Origin: Bryobacterales bacterium
GTDB lineage: Bacteria; Acidobacteriota; Terriglobia; Bryobacterales; Bryobacteraceae
Length of the DNA stretch: 64,000 bases
Assembly: GCA_003164035.1 (NCBI GenBank)
Contig: PLRS01000054.1
Coordinates: 1 to 64,000 of the forward strand
Direction: 5' to 3'
In this document: positions 41,448 to 48,365 of the stretch, piece by piece
Layout: the number at the start of each line of letters is the position of its first letter
Numbering within the stretch: position 1 is the first letter of the stretch
Translations under genes and position numbers: made by a program
The notes under the pieces: model-generated
The model's input: only the letters and a program-made list of their open reading frames with translations
The model's database searches: none
Told to the model about the DNA's origin: nothing

Positions 41448-42665
41448 ATGTCCGGGATGAAGGCATCGCGCCGGGATTTCCTGGGCGCCGCCGCGCCCGC
41501 GTTGGCAACAGTGGCTCTGGCCGATCCGGGCCGTGCCGCCGCTCAGGCGGCCGGTATCAAACCCGGCGACCTGCCGGATCTGACCATCAAGCAAGTCAAG
41601 GTCTGGGTGTTGAAGGCGGAGGACGGCCGCGCCGGAGAGAAGTACGCCGCCATCGTCACCCAGAGCGGCATCGAGGGCAATTACGTCCTCGAGGATCGCT
41701 ACTACCACACCAATTGGAGCAACCTGGGATGGCTCGAGTATGCCAAAGCCGCGCTCCCGGGAAAGAGCGTCCTCGACCTCCCTGCCCTCACCTCGCAATG
41801 GCGCCCCAGCCTGCGCCGCTACGGCCAGCTTTCCTACGCCGCCGCCATCGATAACTGCTGCTGGGACATCCTCGGCAAAGCCGTCGGTCTGCCGGTCTAT
41901 CGCATCCTGGGGGCGCACCGAGACCGCGTTCGCGCCTACGCCAGTTCCCAGCACCTGCGCACCGTCGAGGATTTCGTGGCCGACGTCAAACACGCCGTGT
42001 CGGACGGTTTTACGGCATACAAGATCCACCCGCCCGGAGGCTCCGGCTGGCACGATTACAAGCTCGATATGGAGGTGATCAAAGCCGTCCGTCAGACCGC
42101 CGGCGACGGCATGCCCTTGCTGTACGACCCGGTCGGCGTGCTCACCCGCGAGGAAGCCATGAAGGTGGGTCGCCTGCTCGACCAACTGCACTACGTTTCT
42201 TTCGAGGACGCCTTACCCACCAAGGATATCGACGGCCTGGTGGAACTGGCCGCCGCCCTGGACGTACCGGTGACCATGGGCGAATTCATCCCGTCGCTCT
42301 ACGATTACGTCCCCTATATTCTCCGCGGCGCGCTCGACGAAGTCCGCTTCATCGTCGATAACATCGGCGGCATCACCAGCGGCATGAAAGTCGCCCGCAT
42401 GGCCGAGTGCTTCAATATGATGTGCCAGCCCCACAACTGGGGCACCACCCTCGATCACGCCGTTCATTTCCACTGCGAGCTGGCCATGCCCAATAACGTC
42501 TGGTTCGAAATGACGCAACCCATGGGCATCACCGACCGCCCCTATTTCAAGGACAAGCTCCGCCTCGATAAGGAAGGTTACGTCCCCGCGCCGGTCAAAC
42601 CGGGCCTGGGTTACGAGCTCGACCGCGGCGTGTTCGAAAACATGATGCTCCGGGTGGAAAGCTAA
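41448..42665 (+). CDS. Enolase-superfamily enzyme, Tat-exported (tandem paralogue 1)
   Basis: It has 405 residues. Tat-like signal ASRRDFLGAAAPALATVALA. Superfamily residues: Lys in AYKIHPP, metal ligands in LLYDPVG, VSFEDAL and MGEFIPS, Asp in RFIVDNIGG and His in CQPHNWG. These fit the mandelate racemase-like subgroup, which removes a proton next to a carboxylate. AGAGGAGG gives an ideal ribosome-binding site. The next gene encodes a close paralogue 11 bases downstream. Substrate unknown, probably a sugar acid. Confidence 0.9.
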   Translation: MSGMKASRRDFLGAAAPALATVALADPGRAAAQAAGIKPGDLPDLTIKQVKVWVLKAEDGRAGEKYAAIVTQSGIEGNYVLEDRYYHTNWSNLGWLEYAKAALPGKSVLDLPALTSQWRPSLRRYGQLSYAAAIDNCCWDILGKAVGLPVYRILGAHRDRVRAYASSQHLRTVEDFVADVKHAVSDGFTAYKIHPPGGSGWHDYKLDMEVIKAVRQTAGDGMPLLYDPVGVLTREEAMKVGRLLDQLHYVSFEDALPTKDIDGLVELAAALDVPVTMGEFIPSLYDYVPYILRGALDEVRFIVDNIGGITSGMKVARMAECFNMMCQPHNWGTTLDHAVHFHCELAMPNNVWFEMTQPMGITDRPYFKDKLRLDKEGYVPAPVKPGLGYELDRGVFENMMLRVES

Positions 42666-42676
42666 AGGAAACTGCC

Positions 42677-43894
42677 ATGTCGGAACCCAATCCATCGCGA
42701 CGCAAGTTCTTTGGCGCCACCGCCGCGGGCACGCTCACCGCGCTTTCCACCGTATCCGGCCCCGGCCGCGCCGCCGCCCAGTCGGCCGGCATCAAACCTG
42801 CCGACCTCGACCTCACCATCAAGGAAGTCAAGGTCTATGTGCTGAAGCCGGAGGAGACCCCGGGCCGCGGCGAACAGTATGCCTCCGTCGTGACCGCCAG
42901 CGGCATCGAGGGCAACTATGTCCTCACCGGCCGCTATGGCCACTCCAACTGGAGCAACCTGGGATGGCTGGCCTACGCCAAGCGCGAACTGGTGGGCAAG
43001 AACGTTCTCGACCTGCCCGAGTTCACCAACCAGTTCCACAGCAACGTCGGGCAGCTCTCCTACGCCTCCGCCATGAATAATTGTCTCTGGGACATTCTTG
43101 GCAAGGCGGTGAACCTGCCGGTGTACCGCATCCTCGGCGCGTATCGCGACCGGGTGCGGGCCTACGCCAGCTCGCAACACCTGCGTACGGTGGAGGAGTT
43201 CGTCGCCGACGTCCGGCACGCCAAATCGCAAGGTTTCACCGCTTACAAGATCCATCCGCCATGGCTCGCGGCGAGCGAAGTGGATTACAAGCTGGATATC
43301 GAAGTGGCCAAAGCCGTCCGCAAGGCCGGCGGCGACGATATGGAGCTGCTCTTCGATCGCGTCGGCGCCTACACCCGCCTGGAGGCCATGAAAGTGGGCC
43401 GCGCCCTCGACGAGCTGAACTACGTATCCTTCGAGGATTGTCTACCCACCGACGACCTGGAGGGCCTCGCCGAGTTGGCCAAGGCGCTGGACGTCCCCAT
43501 TACCATCGGCGAGTTCATTCTCTCGCCCTACGATTACGCCAAGTACATCCGCTACGGCGCCCTCGACGAAGTCCGCTTCATCGTCGACAACCTGGGCGGC
43601 ATCACCGGAGGCATGAAAGTCGCCCAACTGGCGGAGTGCTTCGGCATGCTTTGCCAGCCGCACAATTGGGGAAACCTGCTGGACCATGCCGTTCACTTCC
43701 ATTGCGAGCTGGCCATGCCCAATAACGTCTGGTTCGAAATGACGCAGCCCATGGGCAGTACCGACCGCCCCTATTTCACCGACCCGCTCCGCATCGACAA
43801 GGACGGCTACGTGCCCGCGCCCCGCAAGCCCGGCCTGGGCTACGAGTTCAACTACCACGCGCTCCACGACATGCTCGATCGCATCGAAACTTAG
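42677..43894 (+). CDS. Enolase-superfamily enzyme, exported (tandem paralogue 2)
   Basis: It has 405 residues, the same length as the preceding paralogue, with long shared stretches (for example HCELAMPNNVWFEMTQPMG). Metal ligands (LLFDRVG, VSFEDCL, IGEFILS), the Asp (RFIVDNLGG) and the His (CQPHNWG) are all kept. The loop after the Lys motif differs (HPPWLAASEVD against HPPGGSGWHD), which could change substrate choice. The signal reads PSRRKFFGATAAGTLTALS. It is likely cotranscribed with its neighbour; duplication looks fairly recent. Confidence 0.9.
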   Translation: MSEPNPSRRKFFGATAAGTLTALSTVSGPGRAAAQSAGIKPADLDLTIKEVKVYVLKPEETPGRGEQYASVVTASGIEGNYVLTGRYGHSNWSNLGWLAYAKRELVGKNVLDLPEFTNQFHSNVGQLSYASAMNNCLWDILGKAVNLPVYRILGAYRDRVRAYASSQHLRTVEEFVADVRHAKSQGFTAYKIHPPWLAASEVDYKLDIEVAKAVRKAGGDDMELLFDRVGAYTRLEAMKVGRALDELNYVSFEDCLPTDDLEGLAELAKALDVPITIGEFILSPYDYAKYIRYGALDEVRFIVDNLGGITGGMKVAQLAECFGMLCQPHNWGNLLDHAVHFHCELAMPNNVWFEMTQPMGSTDRPYFTDPLRIDKDGYVPAPRKPGLGYEFNYHALHDMLDRIET

Positions 43895-43997
43895 ACGCTC
43901 CGGCTTTTTGCGCCCCGTTGCCTCGGTTATCCTTTGTGGATACGAAATTCGCAAACGGGTTAACGTCATCCGGAGGTATGATAAAAACGAGGGCGAG

Positions 43998-44369
43998 ATG
44001 AAGCTTACCCAGTCGTTACAATCCGATGTCACCTACGTCAAAGACCTGATTGGAGCCGGATGGGCCGGAATCGATTCCGGACGGAGAGAATCCGGCGAGC
44101 GGGTCATGACGCCCGCCTTCAAGCGCACGGTGTGGGTGCCGATTGTGATCGGCACGGCGCTCGGTGTCCTGGCCGCGTGCTCGAAAAGAAGCCGCAAGGT
44201 CCATCACGCCGTTCTTGGCGGTCTGGTCGGCAGCGTAGTCGGATTCGGGGGCGGCGTCGCCTGGGCTTCCCGCGGCGTCACCGGTGCCGCTGCCCGCGGC
44301 GCGGTCGACAAAGTGAACACCGTTCGCGACGCCCGCTGGCTCCGGAAAAATCCCATCGCCTACGCCTAG
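43998..44369 (+). CDS. Small membrane protein of unknown function
   Basis: It has 123 residues. Two hydrophobic segments (about 46-62, WVPIVIGTALGVLAA, and about 75-96, AVLGGLVGSVVGFGGGVAW) with Gly-zipper spacing. The N-terminal part is polar and amphipathic, the tail basic. The ATG follows GAGGGCGAG. It stands alone between the enolase paralogues and a degenerate family-A repeat. The family is not recognised; the form recalls small envelope-stress or DUF883-like membrane proteins. Confidence 0.65.
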   Translation: MKLTQSLQSDVTYVKDLIGAGWAGIDSGRRESGERVMTPAFKRTVWVPIVIGTALGVLAACSKRSRKVHHAVLGGLVGSVVGFGGGVAWASRGVTGAAARGAVDKVNTVRDARWLRKNPIAYA

Positions 44370-44390
44370 TACCATGACCGGGAGACCGCT

Positions 44391-44440
44391 TGCTGACGCG
44401 CGCGGCTCGGTTACGAGCCACGACCTAAGGGAGTGGTTTC
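44391..44440. repeat. Degenerate family-A repeat
   Basis: GCGCGGCTCGGTTACGAGCC and CCTAAGGGAGTGGTTT keep the order of the family-A inner arms but have lost most of the spacer. Confidence 0.5.
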
Positions 44441-44447
44441 ACGCTAG

Positions 44448-44864
44448 CGCACAAAATCATGCGGTCAGAGACCTAGCCGCGATTTCGGCCGTCTCCGCAC
44501 AAGTTGTGTAGTTCTCACCGACCCCAAATCCTCCCCCTCCACCCGCCTCCGCGCCGCCCTCTTCATCATCGACAAAGTCTCCACCCCGCCCAAGTTCGAA
44601 AAGGAAGAACCCGCCAGCCTTGACGACATGGTCGCCGCCATCGAGGAAGCCGCCGAAGCCGCTTCTGCCCAGCAACCGCCCGCCGATGCACAAAATTGCA
44701 CAACCGTGCCCAACGAATCCGTCTCCCAGATGCACAATTTTGCACAAAAGCCCGAACCCTACCGCCGTCCCGAACCCAAAACCGGCCGCAACGACCCCTG
44801 CCCCTGTGCCAGCGGCAAGAAATACAAACACTGCTGCCTCGGTAAGTCCTCAGCCGCCGCCTGA
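44448..44864 (+). pseudogene. Remnant of a SEC-C motif protein
   Basis: The frame is open from just after a TAG at 44445 to the stop at 44862-44864 but lacks a start in its first half. The upstream part ([20 protein letters not shown]) reads like the C-terminal helical part of a longer DNA-binding-type protein, and the end is a SEC-C zinc motif ([19 protein letters not shown]). An ATG at 44626-44628 region could give a 78-residue product. The missing N-terminus and the adjoining repeat suggest a truncated gene. Confidence 0.45.
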
Positions 44865-45060
44865 CCGCCGTGGAGCGGACTCTTAGTCTGCCACGCCGGG
44901 ACTCATCCCGGCGCTGTTGGTTCCCGCTACGCCGCTTTGTGTGGGCTGCCAATTCTGGCTGGAGCCGGGCCTTTCCCGTCGCGCGCTTTTCCATTCCACG
45001 GACCGTTTCCCGCCGCTGGCCTACCGGAAATCGGCTCTGAATGATGATAGCCTTCCAGAT
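44865..45060. other. Intergenic region with no recognisable feature
   Basis: In-frame codons upstream of the GTG at 45061 remain open, but they precede the signal peptide and carry no motif. Confidence 0.4.
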
Positions 45061-48000
45061 GTGATTCGCCGCTGGCTATGCATCGTACTTTTTCTTTCGA
45101 CCGCTGGCGCCTACAGCCCCGCCGTCGATTCGGCCGGTTCTCTCACCATTCGCATCCTGGACCCCACCCTTGGTAGTTACGGAGCCGGCGGCGCGGTAAC
45201 GCTGAACCGTGCCGGAGCGCCCTTCGCCCTTGCGGTTTCGCTCGAAAACCGCGGTGCCGCGCCGCTCGAAGGACTCCTTCGAATCGCCGTCATCGACCGC
45301 TGGACCGCCCAACCCTCCGGCCCCGTGCCTTTCCATTTAAACGCGCACGCCACCACGCAAGTGGAGTTCACCGTCACCGTCGGAGAGGGCTCGTATAACG
45401 CCAATTACCCGATCCACGCTTACGCCGAATTCGACCAGAGCGGGCATCGCCTGGTGGCGCACGCGGTCATGGTATTGCCGGTCGCTCTGCCGAATCCCCC
45501 GCGCGCCCAACTGCCCTTGCCGCGGCAGCCGGTCGCCGTTCCGGCCGGCGGCGCCATGGGGCTCGCGCGGCTCCCGGTGAATCGCGTCTCGGCCACGATA
45601 TCGGCTGCCGACCCTCCCATCGTTCCCACGCCGGGCGAAAACTTTGGCGTCGCCGCACCGGTACGGATTTCGGGTGATTCCATCCTCATGTCGCTCGGCC
45701 CGCGCGCTCCCTCCTTCCGCGAACGGGTGGACGCCGCGGCGGTAGAGTATCCGCTCGCCCTGCCCGATACCAAGCCCATCCGCCTCACATTTTCGGCCGC
45801 CGGGCCGGGCACGACGCTCCGGGTCCGCGTGGACGACGCGGTGGTGTTCGAGAAACCAGGCAGCAACGGCCCGGAAACCTCATCCGTCGATCTGAGCCGC
45901 TACGCCGGGCGCGTCATCCGGCTGGCTCTGGCCGCGCAGACGGCCGAACCCGGCCCGCGCCAAGCCACTTGGGCCGAACCATACCTCCTCGCGGGCGCGG
46001 AACTGGCAAAAGGCGCCCTCCCCGCCGAGACCTTGAGAGCCGGCAATTTCGCCGTGCGCATTCAGCCGGGGCCGCGCGGCATGCTGGACGGGAACATGGA
46101 GTTCTCTGGCTTAGGCAGGACGCTCAAAATCTCCGGATTCCGGATACGCGTCCTGGGCGATGCGCTTGAAGCCGCGCGTTCCACCAACCAACTGGTCGAA
46201 GTGCGGAGCGAGCCGGCGAATGGCCGCATCCGCTTCCGGCATCGTTTCCAAGGCTGGGCCGGCAGCTTCGACCTGGTTTGTGAGATATGGCCGAATGGCG
46301 ACGCCCTTGACGCTCGCTGGAAGCTGGAAAACCAGCCGCCGCCGAAACCCTGGCTCCCGGTGTATTTGGAAGGGGTGGCCGCCGGCCCATGGAGCGATTC
46401 CGTGCGGCGTGTCTACGCCGGACCGGGAAGCGCGATCGAGAAGCCCGGCCCGTTTCAATTGGGCTTCGATGGACACCACCTGGCGACTTCGTTCGTCGGC
46501 TTCGAATTCGAGAACGGTATTTCCATGGTGCAAGGCGTGGATACTCCGCCCGACTACCTGGATGTCGAGCCCGCCACGCGGACTTACACCCTGGTGACGC
46601 CCCACGAACAAACGCTCACGTTCATCCCCACCGCCAACGTCTGGGCTGGGGTGAAAGTCTGGCGCGGCCTGTCCGGCTTCAGCCGCTCGGGCGGAGTAGA
46701 GAAACTGGCCGGCCGCTTTGTCTTCGACTTGTGGGACGGGCGGTATGGCCAGAGCGCCACCGACTTGGCCAGGGCTTTTCGCTACGGCCTGACCGATGCG
46801 GTGGTTGTCTGGCACAACTGGCAGCGCTGGGGCTACGACTATCGCCTTCCCGATGTCTACCCGCCCAATCCGCAATTCGGCACTGCGGAAGATTTCGCCG
46901 CGCTGGCGCGCCTGTGCAAAGACCACGGCGTGCTATTTGCGCCGCACGACAACTACATCGATTTCTACCCCGACGCCGAAGGCTTCAGTTACGGCAACAT
47001 CGCCTTCGATCGCGACGGGCAGCCGCGGAAAGCCTGGTATCACGCCGACCGCCAGGCGCAGTCCTACCGCGCGCGCGCCGACCGGCTGCGGCCGTTTCTC
47101 GAACGAAATATCAAAACCATCGCCGCCGGATTTGCGCCGGACGCCTATTTCATCGATGTCTGGTCCTCCATGGGCCCCTACGATTACTGGAGCGCGAGCG
47201 GGGAGTTCTTCCCGCGCACCGTGACCCGCCAGGCCTGGCGCGACGCCTTCGCCTGGATTCGCGATTACCTGGGTGGCGCGCCGCAGATTTCCGAAGCCGG
47301 CCACGATCAACTGATCGGCTGGCTGGACGGCGGCCAAGCTAATCTCCTGCGCGTCGAAGCGCCGCCCGCCACCGGGTTCGTGTGGCCCATCGCCCACGCC
47401 GACGCCGAGCGCATCCCGTGGTTCGATGCCGCCTATCACGACCGGTTCGCGTCCCACGGCGCCGGCTACGAGGATCGTTATGCGGCGGGGCTCGACCTGA
47501 AGCAACACGGCATGTACAGCCGAGACTACATCTCCACCGAAGTCCTGACCGGGCATCCCGCCATGGTTCGCCAGGCTTTCAGCCGCGAGGCCGTCCGCAA
47601 GTATTGGCTGCTGCACGACCTGATGCGCGCGCTGGCGCTGCGGAAAATCGAAGGGGTGGAGTTCGGCGGCGGCAGCCTGCACCGCCAGCACGTTTCCTGG
47701 GAAGGCGGCGGCGAGGTATGGGTGAACCGCGGTGCGGGCGAGTGGAGCGTCGCCGGCCACACCCTGCCGCAATATGGCTACTACGCGCGAGTTCCGGTCG
47801 GCGGGGGCGTGGTGGAAAGTTCCATCGAAACGCGTTCGGGAACCGTGGTCGAGTGGTCGCGTTCGCCTGAAGCTTTCTACCAGGGCGAGTACCGGGTCGC
47901 GCGCGGCGCCGGCGGTATCGACGTGACCCCGCTTCCGTTCGGATCGCCATTCGAAGCGCGAATCGATACCCGCGATCTGCCGTGGAAGATCGGCGAACCG

Positions 48001-48120
48001 AAGACGGCGGACGTGGTGGATGAAGCCGGACGCGTGCTGCGTTCCGAGCCCGTCGCGCTGGAGGGCGGAGTGGTGACGGTGCGTTTCGATGGCGCGGCCT
48101 TTGGCTGGCGCCTTCGCTGA
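45061..48120 (+). CDS. Large secreted glycoside hydrolase-like protein
   Basis: It has 1019 residues with a signal peptide (IRRWLCIVLFLSTAGAYS). The N-terminal half is beta-rich: an Ig-like region (about 20-150) and a carbohydrate-binding/galactose-mutarotase-like sandwich (about 300-530). A TIM-barrel-like domain follows (about 540-860), with acidic motifs VVVWHNWQRWGYDY, FAPHDNYIDFYPD, YFIDVWSSMGPYDYW and PQISEAGHDQ that could hold the catalytic acids. The C-terminal part is again beta-rich. It resembles GH101-like or DUF5696-type enzymes, but I cannot assign a family with confidence. Probable role: attack on complex glycans outside the cell. The GTG was chosen because it opens the signal peptide. 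Confidence 0.75.
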   Translation: MIRRWLCIVLFLSTAGAYSPAVDSAGSLTIRILDPTLGSYGAGGAVTLNRAGAPFALAVSLENRGAAPLEGLLRIAVIDRWTAQPSGPVPFHLNAHATTQVEFTVTVGEGSYNANYPIHAYAEFDQSGHRLVAHAVMVLPVALPNPPRAQLPLPRQPVAVPAGGAMGLARLPVNRVSATISAADPPIVPTPGENFGVAAPVRISGDSILMSLGPRAPSFRERVDAAAVEYPLALPDTKPIRLTFSAAGPGTTLRVRVDDAVVFEKPGSNGPETSSVDLSRYAGRVIRLALAAQTAEPGPRQATWAEPYLLAGAELAKGALPAETLRAGNFAVRIQPGPRGMLDGNMEFSGLGRTLKISGFRIRVLGDALEAARSTNQLVEVRSEPANGRIRFRHRFQGWAGSFDLVCEIWPNGDALDARWKLENQPPPKPWLPVYLEGVAAGPWSDSVRRVYAGPGSAIEKPGPFQLGFDGHHLATSFVGFEFENGISMVQGVDTPPDYLDVEPATRTYTLVTPHEQTLTFIPTANVWAGVKVWRGLSGFSRSGGVEKLAGRFVFDLWDGRYGQSATDLARAFRYGLTDAVVVWHNWQRWGYDYRLPDVYPPNPQFGTAEDFAALARLCKDHGVLFAPHDNYIDFYPDAEGFSYGNIAFDRDGQPRKAWYHADRQAQSYRARADRLRPFLERNIKTIAAGFAPDAYFIDVWSSMGPYDYWSASGEFFPRTVTRQAWRDAFAWIRDYLGGAPQISEAGHDQLIGWLDGGQANLLRVEAPPATGFVWPIAHADAERIPWFDAAYHDRFASHGAGYEDRYAAGLDLKQHGMYSRDYISTEVLTGHPAMVRQAFSREAVRKYWLLHDLMRALALRKIEGVEFGGGSLHRQHVSWEGGGEVWVNRGAGEWSVAGHTLPQYGYYARVPVGGGVVESSIETRSGTVVEWSRSPEAFYQGEYRVARGAGGIDVTPLPFGSPFEARIDTRDLPWKIGEPKTADVVDEAGRVLRSEPVALEGGVVTVRFDGAAFGWRLR

Positions 48121-48130
48121 GGCTTCGTGG

Positions 48131-48260
48131 GTGCCTAACCGATCTGGGGACTTCGCAATTTCGGCGCGGCAACCGCTCCCTCACGGTCGCGGCTCGGTTA
48201 CGGGCACCGCGTGTTTGCAGTCACTTACCGAGCCGCGACCGTAAGGGAGCGGTTAGCGAA
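48131..48260. repeat. Family-A repeat (copy A5, right outer end missing)
   Basis: Outer left end CCTAACCGATCTGGGG and both inner arms (CAACCGCTCCCTCACGG; ACCGTAAGGGAGCGGTT) are present. The right outer end is lost. An A/T-rich stretch (48278-48315, containing TTAATATATATATAAAC) and a weak inverted pair (CCGCATG / CATATGCGG) follow it and may hold the promoter of the ABC gene. Confidence 0.75.
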
Positions 48261-48365
48261 ATTCCGCATGTCCACCATTTTAGTATACGTTAATATATAT
48301 ATAAACTTAGCATATGCGGGAACAATGCCGGTCGCTCCGGTCTCTAACCACCACGGAGTCCTGAA

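Noticed and set aside
44620-44886. Alternative 88-codon frame over the SEC-C region
   Set aside because: Only the frame ending at 44864 contains the Cys-x-Cys SEC-C zinc motif.
48278-48315. A/T-rich tract as a PadR-type operator
   Set aside because: No clear PadR half-sites and no regulator gene nearby; it is mentioned only as a possible promoter region.
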